DNA of 64,000 nucleotides from Rhizobium sp. 007 (GCF_015353075.1 NZ_CP064188.1:310001-374000), one strand, 5' to 3'; shown: positions 18,159-26,231, counted from the first letter of the stretch. Notes: generated by a model not told the origin, from the letters alone. Made by a program: numbers and translations.

Positions 18159-18728
18159 TCAAGATGTCCGGTCATGGGGGATCGCAGCGTCGAATACGGA
18201 GAGTGCGCAGTCTCGGGCGACGAGAACCGCTGTTGGATCACGTCCGACTGCCACCGTTGCAAGCGCTCCTTCATAAAGAAGCGATAGATGAGCAGCAGCC
18301 TGATCAAGCCCCACCTCGGCCTTGGACATGACGGCGCGGAAGATGTCCCTCACTGCTTTCTTATGTGTTCGGGCGACCGACACGACGCGTTCGGAATCGC
18401 CGTGCTCGGCCACTGCAAGAGCAAATGCGCAGCCGCGGAACTCCGGGCTATCGGCCTTTTCATATAGACGCTCGAAAATAACTCTGATCTGATCTCTCGG
18501 ATCGCCCGTCGCGTCCAAGACCTCCTGCAAGGAGCCGATTACACGATCATGGCGATCCTGAAGATAGGCTGCAACGAGATGATCTTTGGACGGGAAGTGT
18601 CGATACAGCGTTGCCTTTGCAACGTTCGCTTCTTCGATAATGCGATCTATCCCAACGGCCCGAATACCTTCGCTGTAAAACAGCGCGCCGGCGGCGGTGA
18701 GGATCTGATCTGATATGGCTTCTCTCAT
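18159..18728 (-). CDS. TetR/AcrR-family transcriptional regulator
   Basis: A 189-residue regulator. The N-terminal helix-turn-helix shows ILTAAGALFYSEGIRAVGID and ANVAKATLYRHFPSKDHLVA, the classic TetR recognition helix; the C-terminal half is a ligand-binding bundle (GCAFALAVAEHGDSERVVSV). It is the first gene of the operon with isomerase, sulfurtransferase, oxidase and reductase, so it probably represses that operon until a substrate or thiol binds. The 49-bp element copy C lies 185 bp upstream, but nothing shows that this protein binds it. Confidence 0.88.
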   Translation of the reverse strand: MREAISDQILTAAGALFYSEGIRAVGIDRIIEEANVAKATLYRHFPSKDHLVAAYLQDRHDRVIGSLQEVLDATGDPRDQIRVIFERLYEKADSPEFRGCAFALAVAEHGDSERVVSVARTHKKAVRDIFRAVMSKAEVGLDQAAAHLSLLYEGALATVAVGRDPTAVLVARDCALSVFDAAIPHDRTS

Positions 18729-19246
18729 TGGACTGCTTCGGGTTGAGAATGTTTTATTTTCGGAAGGCTCGCTGCGCTGCCTGCGGCTGATTGGATCCCT
18801 TCAGCAGCAAGCCATTTTATGTTTCTTCCTTTCAAGCCGCACTTCCTAGCCGCCGTTGACGGACGATTCCGTCGACTTGCAATGTGGAAACGCTAGAGGA
18901 TCAACAAATGGCGAGAAAGACAGGTCGTTCTTTTTCCATTGTCTTTGTAGAAAATGTTTCGTCCACGGCTCTTGCAGAGAGCCGACTTTTTCGTGGCACA
19001 GGCAGCAACCTTATTTATGCACGGAACGGCCATCCATTGTTTCCCTTTGAATGTCCCCGGTGCGCGAGGATCCAATACCGTTGGCTTCGCTCCCGCAGAA
19101 GTTCTGACGTGGAGTGGAACGCCTTCGATCCCGATCCTTCCGGATCGCCGGGATGCGGGCTGCTTCGGGCTAACTTGAGCCCCTTTGCTGAGGTCTCCTG
19201 TGCGCCAAAGCGGCCATGGCACGCCAGAGCGTCTGTCACGCTTCCC
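18729..19246. other. Intergenic region with element C; no supported gene
   Basis: This 518-bp gap lies between the TetR gene and the end of the arginase-family gene. It holds copy C of the repeated element. A plus-strand frame (from 18908) starts MARKTGRSFSIVF and continues about 180 codons, but beyond the element it matches no family I know and runs antisense into the arginase gene. I see no terminator or RNA gene. Confidence 0.5.
18913..18961 (-). promoter_or_regulatory. 49-bp repeated element, copy C
   Basis: The plus strand reads GAGAAAGACAGGTCGTTC, then TTTTTCCATTGTCTTTGTAG and AAAATGTT. The flank outside the palindrome matches copy A most closely, and the right half-site TTTGTAGAAAA is kept, while the left half-site has drifted (TTTTCCATTGT). 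Conservation outside the palindrome suggests that more than the core is functional. It lies 185 bp upstream of the TetR-led operon. Confidence 0.5.
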
Positions 19247-20121
19247 CTAAGTTCGTCCTTTCCCAATCAGCGGAAGTTGCCGCAGCATATCTCTAATGAT
19301 CAGCGCGTCCCACGGCAGATGTTCCGTGATACCCAACCCCACCACTTCGGCCTGATATGCGACATCGTTCAGGAGACGTATGACATGCGGAATGGCCATC
19401 CGTCCGCGTGGCACCCCAACAAAGGCATCTGGAGCGATATTGGGCATTGTGAAGTTAAGTGAGCGGAACTGCGCGGGGTCTATGACGTCGAGGTCGAAAT
19501 GGATGGCGACGTGCTTCGCCCCCGTTGATCGCAGCCAATCGAGCACAGCCTCACTGTCATCGGCCAACTGAGAAGGCGTTGCCATTCTAAGGCCAAGCCT
19601 TTCAACGATCTGCCATTCCACAGGCGACATGTCGTAGAGACCTGCGTACATGACATTCTCGGGTTGATCGGGTTAGCAACCCTCTTTGTGAACTCTGCGT
19701 CGCCTTCACCCATCAGATTGCCCAGCACCATGGCGTGCGCATGCGCAGCGTGCTCAGGCGTAATCACGTCGGGGTGTGCATCTACCCATAGGACGGCAAG
19801 ATCACCTCCATACCGCTCGTTGAGATAGGCAAACGGTGCGAGGTCTACCAAACAGTCGCCGCCCAGAACGACGACCTTATCCGGTACTTCCTTCTTCAAT
19901 ATTCGTTCTGCGGAATCGATCTGCCGCAGGAGCGTTCTGCGGGCAACGATGCCGTTCTCCAAGGGGAGAACGGAGCCGTTGGGTTCCGCTACTTCGACAG
20001 TTTCAACCGGACCATCTGCAGCAGGTGCGAGCATGGCCAGCAACTGGGAGCCAAAATGATAGGCCTCGATATTCCCACCCTGCCATTGGGGGAAATGCAG
20101 ACGTAAGGTTTTGTCGCCCAT
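19247..20121 (-). pseudogene. Arginase/agmatinase-family protein, single frameshift
   Basis: A ureohydrolase-fold protein of about 290 residues. LGGDCLVDLAPFAYLNERYG and WVDAHPDVITPEHAAHAHAM are in the first frame (start 20121). One base is missing near 19660 (NPINP followed by MSC instead of ENVMYAG). The rest, including the metal motif FDLDVIDP, follows in another frame to 19247. The first metal-ligand histidine of the usual GGDH motif is cysteine, which also occurs in a divergent arginase-like subfamily, so activity on arginine or agmatine is doubtful. It is isolated between the sulfur block and a LysR gene. Confidence 0.75.
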
Positions 20122-20313
20122 GTCTTACTCCAAGTCGTATAGGTGTGCGGTCAGGCGGTATTATGAGCACGTTGAAGAACAGAACCCAAATCAAAACGGA
20201 GTATGGCTGGGGTCCGCAATGGGTCAGACCCAGACAACGCTCCGCAGACTTGGCAGAGTTCATTACAACATCCGAGGTGAAATTTCCGATTGTTTACGCG
20301 ACATTCGAGAAGT

Positions 20314-21210
20314 TCAAACCTTCAATGCTGCGATCAGCATGTCGACAAACACGGAAACTTTGGGCGGCCGAAATCGCGCCGCTGGATAGACTGTGTAGAC
20401 GCCGCCGGATGGGAGCTGCCATTCAGGCAGGACAGGAATGAGGTCTCCGGCCAACAGGCCCGAGGCCGCGAGAAAATCGGGCAGGACCGATAGACCTGCG
20501 CCTTGGCGGAGCGCCTCCATGACTGCTGGCGTGGTATTGATCGCAATGTCGGCCTTAAAGCGGACGCTCCTGACGGCTCCATCACTGCCTGTAAATGTCC
20601 ATACAAGCGGCTCTCTCAAAGCGTTGTTAGCCACGAAGGGCAGAGGCGTGCAGTCAATCGGCTCGCTCAGTGCCGCTATCTTCCCGGCGAAGGCTTGCGA
20701 TCCCACCAGGAGTTGGCGGAACGAGCCAATCCGTCGTGCCTGCATACTGGAATCGGCCAGCCAGCCAACGCGAATGGCAAGGTCTATGTTCTCGGCAACC
20801 AGATCAACCATCGTATCGCTGAGGTTCAGTTCCACCTTGCAATCGTTATAGCGCCGGCTGAAGGCGGTGACCAAGGGCACGACAACCGAGGTGCCGTAGT
20901 CGTAGGGGGCGGTGATCCTCAGAAGGCCTTTGGGTTCCGTCCTGCCCTGAGCCAACTCTCCCAGGGCGTCCTCCGCCTCGCGCAAGATTGAGACGCATCG
21001 GGCGTGAAACAACAGCCCGGCTTCGGTCGCCTGCACGCGCCGCGTGGTGCGCATCAGCAAGGTGGTGCCGACCTCCTGTTCAAGCTTCGCGACCTGCTGG
21101 CTGACAACCGCCTTGGTGATGCCCAGGTATTCTGCAGCTCTCGTGAACGATCCCGCGTCAACGACGGCCACGAAATAGGCCAGCCGATTGAGATTGGTCG
21201 CTTCCTGCAT
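20314..21210 (-). CDS. LysR-family regulator, divergent from the DsbA-like operon
   Basis: A 298-residue LysR regulator. The winged helix (LAYFVAVVDAGSFTRAAEYL, then GITKAVVSQQVAKLEQEVG) is followed by the effector domain (GLLRITAPYDYGTSVVVPLV). The length is normal. It is transcribed away from a plus-strand operon beginning at 21318, with 107 bp between them containing the palindrome ATTGG-N9-CCAAT. It most likely controls that operon and itself. The effector is unknown; the operon content suggests redox or electrophile stress. Confidence 0.9.
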   Translation of the reverse strand: MQEATNLNRLAYFVAVVDAGSFTRAAEYLGITKAVVSQQVAKLEQEVGTTLLMRTTRRVQATEAGLLFHARCVSILREAEDALGELAQGRTEPKGLLRITAPYDYGTSVVVPLVTAFSRRYNDCKVELNLSDTMVDLVAENIDLAIRVGWLADSSMQARRIGSFRQLLVGSQAFAGKIAALSEPIDCTPLPFVANNALREPLVWTFTGSDGAVRSVRFKADIAINTTPAVMEALRQGAGLSVLPDFLAASGLLAGDLIPVLPEWQLPSGGVYTVYPAARFRPPKVSVFVDMLIAALKV

Positions 21211-21278
21211 AGTATCCTCCGATTTTATTGTCAGCCTCTAGCATACATTCTGTCATTTTTCTCGATCTTCTCGTTCTA

Positions 21279-21297
21279 ATTGGCTCATGTCACCAAT
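21279..21297. promoter_or_regulatory. Candidate LysR operator, ATTGG-N9-CCAAT
   Basis: A perfect 5-bp inverted repeat with nine bases between the arms, containing the T-N11-A pattern typical of LysR sites. It lies between a divergent LysR gene and its likely target operon, 21 bp upstream of the target start codon. That nearness could mean repression or a very short leader. Confidence 0.4.
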
Positions 21298-21317
21298 AGC
21301 TCCATGAAGGAGCCGAC

Positions 21318-22004
21318 ATGATTGGCAAGACCCACATCACCTATCTCTTCGATCCACTTTGCGGCTGGTGCTATGGCGCATCTCCGCTGCTCGCGCAGCT
21401 CGCCGCGGCACCTAATCTGACAATCACGCTCGCCCCGACCGGTCTGTTTTCCGATTCCGGCGCTAGGTCGATGGACGAGCAGTTCGCCGCCTTCGCCTGG
21501 TCAAATGACCAGCGTATTGGAAGCCTCACGGGGCAGCGGTTTACCGATGCCTACCGGAGCCAGGTTCTGGCAAAAGGCGGCATGCTGGATTCTGGCCCAG
21601 CCACGCTGGCACTGACTGCCGTTGCCCTGACGGCGGCTGAGCACGAAGTCGATGCGCTCCGGTCCATCCAGGAGGCGCGCTATGTTTCAGGCCGCGATGT
21701 CACGGACATGTCCGAACTGCAGAACGTGCTCGCCAGTGTCGGACTTGGTGCGGCAGCCTCCCGCCTCGCTTCTCCCGATTCCGATCTGCTGGCCGCCAAC
21801 CGAGAACGCATGGCTTCAGCGCGCGCCCTGATGCGGGAGTTCCCAGTCAACGGCGTACCGGGATTGATCGTGGACGACGGCGCGCACCGGACTTTGCTCA
21901 AGGCGCAGGACCTGTTCAATGACAGCGATCTCGTCGCCAGGCTGTCCAACACAGGCGTGTCATCCGCGGGTCTCGCTCGCAACAGCCATCCGATGAAAGG
22001 ATAA
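21318..22004 (+). CDS. DsbA/FrnE-like thioredoxin-fold oxidoreductase
   Basis: A 228-residue DsbA-family protein without a clear signal peptide. HITYLFDPLCGWCYGASPLL contains the redox motif CGWC, and VNGVPGLIVDDG is the cis-proline loop. Cytoplasmic FrnE-type proteins catalyse thiol-disulfide exchange and can protect against oxidants. It is the first gene of an operon with an HbpS/GlcG-like protein (5-bp gap) and a metallo-beta-lactamase-fold protein, under the divergent LysR regulator. The start at 21318 has GAAGGAGC just upstream. Confidence 0.87.
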   Translation: MIGKTHITYLFDPLCGWCYGASPLLAQLAAAPNLTITLAPTGLFSDSGARSMDEQFAAFAWSNDQRIGSLTGQRFTDAYRSQVLAKGGMLDSGPATLALTAVALTAAEHEVDALRSIQEARYVSGRDVTDMSELQNVLASVGLGAAASRLASPDSDLLAANRERMASARALMREFPVNGVPGLIVDDGAHRTLLKAQDLFNDSDLVARLSNTGVSSAGLARNSHPMKG

Positions 22005-22009
22005 CCTCG

Positions 22010-22498
22010 ATGATGATCCAGCGTACGATCCATACAGCACTGGCCGTCTTCATGCTCGGCGTAGTATCGGCGACGCCCGGTTTCGCCCAGAATGTGCCAC
22101 CCTACGGAGCGCCGATCAGCATCGACCGAGTCAAGCAGGTCGCAGCGGCCGCCCTCGCGGAAATGCGCAGGAAGGGCTTTGAGATGACGATTGCCATAGT
22201 CGATTCCGGCAGCAACCTCGTCTATCTCGAACGCTCCAACGATGCCGGCATCGGCACGATCGACGCAGCACTTGGCAAGGCGAAAGCCGCCAACGGCATC
22301 AAGACCCCGACCAAGGCGATCGGGGATATGATCCTTCATAACAACCAGAGCAATCTGCTTGCCGTGCCGGGAGCTTTTCCGGTCGAAGGCGGAGTGCCTC
22401 TCGTTGTCGATGGCCAGGTGGTTGGTGCGATCGGCGTCAGTGGCGGCATGCCCACTGATGATGGCGCGATCGCCAACGCCGGGGCGAAGGCGCTCTAG
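22010..22498 (+). CDS. Secreted HbpS/GlcG-family (heme-binding-like) protein
   Basis: A 162-residue protein with a signal peptide (hydrophobic ALAVFMLGVVSA, cleavage near GFAQ) and a GlcG/HbpS domain: MRRKGFEMTIAIVDSGSNLV, YLERSNDAGIGTIDAALGKA, and GGVPLVVDGQVVGAIGVSGG. HbpS binds heme in oxidative-stress sensing, while GlcG is of unknown function. It probably acts in the periplasm. It is second in the LysR-linked operon and spaced for co-translation. Confidence 0.85.
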   Translation: MMIQRTIHTALAVFMLGVVSATPGFAQNVPPYGAPISIDRVKQVAAAALAEMRRKGFEMTIAIVDSGSNLVYLERSNDAGIGTIDAALGKAKAANGIKTPTKAIGDMILHNNQSNLLAVPGAFPVEGGVPLVVDGQVVGAIGVSGGMPTDDGAIANAGAKAL

Positions 22499-22562
22499 GT
22501 AGCCCGGCCGCCAATCGATGTTGTTAAGACGCATGAATAAATCAAGTCAGGATACCAGGACC

Positions 22563-23459
22563 ATGTTCACCAGGAGAACCATCATGAGAACCACTCTCGC
22601 CGCTGGCGCGACTGCCGTACTTGCACCCGCAGGCCTCGGCCACGCAGCAGGAAGCCTGACTTGGAAGCATTTCCCTGCAGGGCAGAATGGCTTCTTCCGC
22701 GCCCCCGTTCTGGTTTCCGGCGCGAACGAAGCTGTACTGATCGATGGCGGCTTCACGCTGCCCGATGGAAAGGCGCTCACCGACGCCATCAAGGCCACGG
22801 GCAAAAAGCTGACCACGATTTACATCAGCCAGTCCGATCCGGACTATTACTTCAGCCTCGGCCCGATCAGGGTAGCTTTCCCCGATGCCAAGGTGGTCGC
22901 CGCCTCGGCGACTGTCGATGCGATCAAGGCGAGTGTCGAAAAGAAGCTGGCCGTCTGGGGGCCGCAGCTCAAGGAAAACGGTCCCCAGACCCTGGCTGAC
23001 ATCGTCATGCCGGAAGCCTTTGACGGAAAGACGCTGACTGTTGATGGCGAGACCATCGAGATTGTCGATGCGGAAGGCATGGCCAATCGTCGCTACCTCT
23101 TCGTTCCATCGCTGAATGCCGTGTTCGGCGGCGTGATGATCTTCAACGGCGTCCACGTCTGGACGGCAGATACCAACAGCGCGGAACTGCGCGCCGCCTG
23201 GGTTGCCAATCTCGAAAAGCTCGCCGCGCGCAAGCCAGCTGTCGTCGTGGCCGGACACATGATGCCCGACGCCAAGACCGACCTCTCGGGTGTGGAACAT
23301 ACTATCGCCTACCTGAAGGCCTTCGAGGAGGAACTGGTCAAGGCCAAGGACTCTGCAACGTTGAAGGCCGCCATGGAAAGCCGTTTCCCGGGCCTCGGCA
23401 TGGGCGTTGCGCTCGATATCGGCTCCAAGGTCGCGACCGGCGAAATGAAGTGGGGCTGA
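22563..23459 (+). CDS. Exported metallo-beta-lactamase-fold protein lacking HxHxDH
   Basis: A 298-residue protein whose N-terminus (TRRTIMRTTLAAGATAVLAP) looks like a Tat or Sec signal ending near GHAA. EAVLIDGGFTLPDG and VVVAGHMMPD follow the metallo-beta-lactamase fold. The canonical zinc motif THxHxDH reads SQSDPDY (about residues 89-95), so three of four metal ligands are replaced. It is probably a non-hydrolytic or binding member. The start at 22563 is supported by CAGGA upstream; a longer frame to 22518 adds no signal-like sequence. It is third in the operon. Confidence 0.85.
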   Translation: MFTRRTIMRTTLAAGATAVLAPAGLGHAAGSLTWKHFPAGQNGFFRAPVLVSGANEAVLIDGGFTLPDGKALTDAIKATGKKLTTIYISQSDPDYYFSLGPIRVAFPDAKVVAASATVDAIKASVEKKLAVWGPQLKENGPQTLADIVMPEAFDGKTLTVDGETIEIVDAEGMANRRYLFVPSLNAVFGGVMIFNGVHVWTADTNSAELRAAWVANLEKLAARKPAVVVAGHMMPDAKTDLSGVEHTIAYLKAFEEELVKAKDSATLKAAMESRFPGLGMGVALDIGSKVATGEMKWG

Positions 23460-23464
23460 TCGCC

Positions 23465-23820
23465 ATGGGCGCTAATCTCGTAATCATCCGGGCCACTTAC
23501 GAGGGGTCGTCGGAAGACAACGGCCGCAACTTGCTTGCGGCCCTTGCACCCGACGCGACGTGGACGGAAGCCGATGGCTTCCCCTATGCTGGTACCTATG
23601 TGGGACCCGACGCGATCGTCGCCGGCGTGTTTCACCGGCTCGGCACCGAATGGATCGGTTATCGCGCTGACGTTCACACCTATATCGGGGATGATGACCG
23701 TGTTGCCGCCTTCGGCGTCTATTCCGGCACATACAAGGCTACCGGAAGGACGGCAAGATTGCCAGCATGGTCCAATATGTCGATAGCCATATGGTCATGA
23801 AGGCGCTGAGTACCGACTGA
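23465..23820 (+). pseudogene. SnoaL/NTF2-like protein with internal deletion
   Basis: The ATG at 23465 opens an NTF2-fold small protein (EDNGRNLLAALAPDATWTEA, DGFPYAGTYVGPDAIVAGVF, then FGVYSGTYKATG). After KATG the sequence jumps to KDGKIASMVQYVDSHMVMKA in a different frame, ending at 23820. Family members have about 15 more residues here, so roughly 40-50 bases were lost along with the frame. It was the last gene of the LysR-linked operon and is probably inactive. Confidence 0.65.
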
Positions 23821-23841
23821 CCATCGCTGTCGCGCCCGTAG

Positions 23842-23880
23842 AAACCTGACAACACCTCTGCGGATTTGGATGTCAGGTTT
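23842..23880 (+). terminator. Hairpin after the DsbA-like operon
   Basis: AAACCTGACA at 23842-23851 pairs perfectly with TGTCAGGTTT at 23871-23880 across a 19-base loop. It lies 22 bp past the last operon stop, where a transcript end is expected. No U-tract beyond the final TTT follows, so efficient intrinsic termination is uncertain. Confidence 0.45.
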
Positions 23881-23955
23881 CACGTCGCGTCAACGACATG
23901 TCGTCCGCTTAGGGCCGGAAGCAGACAAGACGTTTCGCCTCACACCACACTCCGT

Positions 23956-24177
23956 TTAAGAGGCTGGCTGCTTGTCTTCCGCGAGAGTGTGCGCCACGAC
24001 CGCATTTGCATGACCGTGGCCCATTCCGTGTTCGCTCTTCAGCATACCGACAAGTTCCATGTGCTTCGCAGGATAGTGCTTTCGCACGAGCTCTTGCCAG
24101 TCATCGATAGGACGGCCGTATTTCTTCTCGATTGATGGAAAATAGGAAGCAGGTCCTTTGATCTTCTCGGTGGTCAT
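23956..24177 (-). CDS. DUF4287 small protein
   Basis: A 73-residue protein. KIKGPASYFPSIEKKYGRP and LVRKHYPAKHMELVGMLKSE match the DUF4287 family, common in Rhizobiales and actinobacteria, with unknown function. Its ATG overlaps the stop of the VOC gene upstream (24174-24177), so the two are translated together. Confidence 0.85.
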   Translation of the reverse strand: MTTEKIKGPASYFPSIEKKYGRPIDDWQELVRKHYPAKHMELVGMLKSEHGMGHGHANAVVAHTLAEDKQPAS

Positions 24178-24659
24178 AGCGCGTCATCCCCTTTTCGTGC
24201 CGCATCGATCATAGCTACGTCGATTTTCCTCATCGTCATCATCGCGTCGAATGCGCGCTTTGCTTGTTCGCCACCTGCTACAAGCGCGTCCATTAGAATG
24301 CGAGGTGTGATCTGCCAGGATACTCCCCACTTATCCTTGCACCAGCCGCATTCGCTTTCCTGACCGCCATTGCCGACGATGGCGTTCCAATAGCGATCTG
24401 TTTCTTCCTGATCCTCGGTGCTGATCTGGAATGAGAAGGCTTCGCTGTGCTTGAATGTGGGGCCGCCGTTCAATCCGATGCACGCGACACCCGCCACCGT
24501 GAACTCGACGACCAACACGTCTGCCTCTTCTCCGTCGGGGTATTTGCCGGGCGCGCGGATGATGGCTCCGATCTTGCTGTCTGGGAAGGTGTCGGCATAG
24601 AAGCGGGCGGCTTCCTCAGCGTCCTTGTTGTACCATAGACAAATGGTGTTCTTAGACAT
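24174..24659 (-). CDS. VOC-family protein, PhnB/3-demethylubiquinone-like
   Basis: A 161-residue vicinal-oxygen-chelate protein. ICLWYNKDAEEAARFYADTF is the first beta-alpha module and VEFTVAGVACIGLNGGPTFK the PhnB-like signature; CGWCKDKWGVSWQITPRIL follows in the second module. Family members are often annotated as methyltransferases by weak similarity, but the reaction here is unknown. It forms a two-gene unit with the DUF4287 gene. Confidence 0.85.
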   Translation of the reverse strand: MSKNTICLWYNKDAEEAARFYADTFPDSKIGAIIRAPGKYPDGEEADVLVVEFTVAGVACIGLNGGPTFKHSEAFSFQISTEDQEETDRYWNAIVGNGGQESECGWCKDKWGVSWQITPRILMDALVAGGEQAKRAFDAMMTMRKIDVAMIDAARKGDDAL

Positions 24660-24768
24660 CGCGTCGTTCTCCTGGTCGTTGTCCTTCAGATCGAGAGCCC
24701 GACCTGATGATACGATGACGCACCAGCCGCCCCCGATCCGACATCATGATCAAAATCGCTGCTCTCTT

Positions 24769-25366
24769 TTAACTCCTCTCGTCCTGCGCGGGCCAAACGC
24801 CTCGGGCCGACAGGCAAATACGCTCGTCCGGGTGCAGTTTGCGAAGTGCATCCGTCCAACCTTGGGCGACGAGGTTCTTGAAGGCATCACGGACCTCGAC
24901 GCGGAACAATGTGTCCTTCACCCAGCGCGCGGGCTTGTAGACGTCGAACTCCGTGGACATGACGTTATAATCGCCGGCAAGCACAACGGGCACCTCAAGC
25001 GCCAGCAACTCGGCAGCGTAGTCATGGAGCCGCTCAAACCAACGTAGCTTCAGGCCGCCGATGACGATTCCTTTGACGATCGCCTCGATGTATCGGCTGT
25101 GAAGGTCGTCCGGATCGCCCGAAAAGTCCTTTCCGCCTCAGGTGTGGGCTCCTGATCCTTGGCAAGCAGGGCCACGCCGTTCCAAGATTTCTGACCCTGC
25201 CAGACCGCGCCGTATCCCGCCTCTTCGATCGCTTTCATCGGAAACTTCTCTTGAGGCGCTTTCAATTCTTGCAAACATACGACGTCGGGCGACGCCTCAG
25301 CGAGCCATCCAAGAAGAACCTCGAGACGACCGTTCACCCCGTTCACGTGTAGGTCGCGATCTTCAA
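24769..25366 (-). pseudogene. Exodeoxyribonuclease III (xth) remnant
   Basis: The gene should start with TTG at 25366 (LKIATY), but one base is missing in the AACGTG codons, so NGVNGRLEVLLGWLAEASPD lies in another frame. PDVVCLQELKAPQEKFPMKA and QGQKSWNGVALLAK are typical xth segments. Near 25050 about 15 residues are lost and the frame changes to KLRWFERLHDYAAELLALEV and AGDYNVMSTEFDVYKP. It ends early after LHPDERI at 24769, without the C-terminal catalytic Asp and His. This DNA-repair nuclease is dead here. Confidence 0.8.
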
Positions 25367-25572
25367 TTGCCGCCTGCTTCAAGTTCGCGTTCCTCTTCGA
25401 TCGCCGACAACCGGGCGTTCGCGGCGTCGAGGATTGCGGTCAGGAACTCGACGCGGGTCCAACCGACGAGGTGGGCCTCCTCCACGAGGATCTGGACGGC
25501 GTAGTCGACAGTTTGGTCGAGCTCGACCTTTCGTTCCGGACTATCTGGCTGGGTGCTCGGTGGATTGATCAT
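25363..25572 (-). CDS. Conserved-type small hypothetical protein, 69 residues
   Basis: An acidic, helical 69-residue protein (LDQTVDYAVQILVEEAHLVG, then WTRVEFLTAILDAANARL). I do not recognise a named domain. The stop overlaps the TTG start of the xth relic (TTGA), and AAAGGCAACCTCGCC precedes the ATG, so it looks like a true gene cotranscribed with xth. Its helix-rich composition would fit a small regulatory or partner protein. Confidence 0.6.
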   Translation of the reverse strand: MINPPSTQPDSPERKVELDQTVDYAVQILVEEAHLVGWTRVEFLTAILDAANARLSAIEEERELEAGGN

Positions 25573-26012
25573 GGCGAGGTTGCCTTTCAGAGGGATAAGG
25601 TCGCGGCGGACGGGTTAGATGCTCGCCTGGCGTTTCGTTGCCCGCACCGAGAAATCGGAAAAACCGGTGCGTTCATCATCTCCGTCGTGTCCGATTAACA
25701 CACCGCGACCTCGCGCAATTAACTTCCGTTCCTAGCGAAGGTTCCAGCAGAGACTATAATAGCGATCCCGGCCCCGTTTCGCGGAGATGCCGGCTAGAAG
25801 ATCGACGTCGCATCCCCTCCGCGCCCTTGAAACCAACACAATCATCGGCTATCTGCAGCTCATCGGCGTTGCTGGTGAGCGCTCCACGCGAGCGTTCGCG
25901 ACTGCCGAAGTCGCTTATCTGCTTTTGACCACGGATGTACTGGCACTGGTGTGAAGAGCGATGTCGAGAAGGTCGGTGCGGTTTCGCCCCGGCCTTTTTT
26001 ATTGCCTGGTGC
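25573..26012. other. Gene-free stretch with orphan promoter-like box and terminator
   Basis: No protein gene is supported in these 440 bp. A perfect TATAAT lies at 25755-25760 on the plus strand, without a good -35 hexamer, and an intrinsic terminator ends at 26000. A transcript of about 230 nt could lie between them; no known RNA family was recognised. Confidence 0.4.
25969..26000 (+). terminator. Strong intrinsic terminator without an upstream plus-strand gene
   Basis: AAGGTCGGTGCG and CGCCCCGGCCTT form a 12-bp stem with one G-U pair and one mismatch around a GTTT loop, followed by an unbroken T run (25993-26000). This is the clearest intrinsic terminator in the window. The direction is plus, yet both flanking genes read minus, so it must serve an unannotated plus-strand transcript or be a relic. 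Confidence 0.65.
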
Positions 26013-26231
26013 TCAGCGCTGAGCGCCGGGCCAGTCGTTCGACGGTTCCTCGACAACGGCTCGCGCACGATCTTCGGCTGGATCAGGATCCCGCTCGTAG
26101 TTCGCCCGAAGATTTCCGATCTCCTCGATGATAGCATCGTAGACGTCAGCCTGTTTCGCGCCCCTAACCACATAGGTATCTACGAAGTCCTCGAGCGCTA
26201 CCTTGAGATCAGCTCTCCAATCTTCGCTCAT
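26013..26231 (-). CDS. Small hypothetical protein, 72 residues
   Basis: An acidic protein (WRADLKVALEDFVDTYVVRG, then DVYDAIIEEIGNLRANYERD) with no recognised domain. Its ATG at 26231 overlaps the TGA of the upstream small gene (ATGA), and GAGGG precedes it, which together support translation. Confidence 0.55.
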   Translation of the reverse strand: MSEDWRADLKVALEDFVDTYVVRGAKQADVYDAIIEEIGNLRANYERDPDPAEDRARAVVEEPSNDWPGAQR

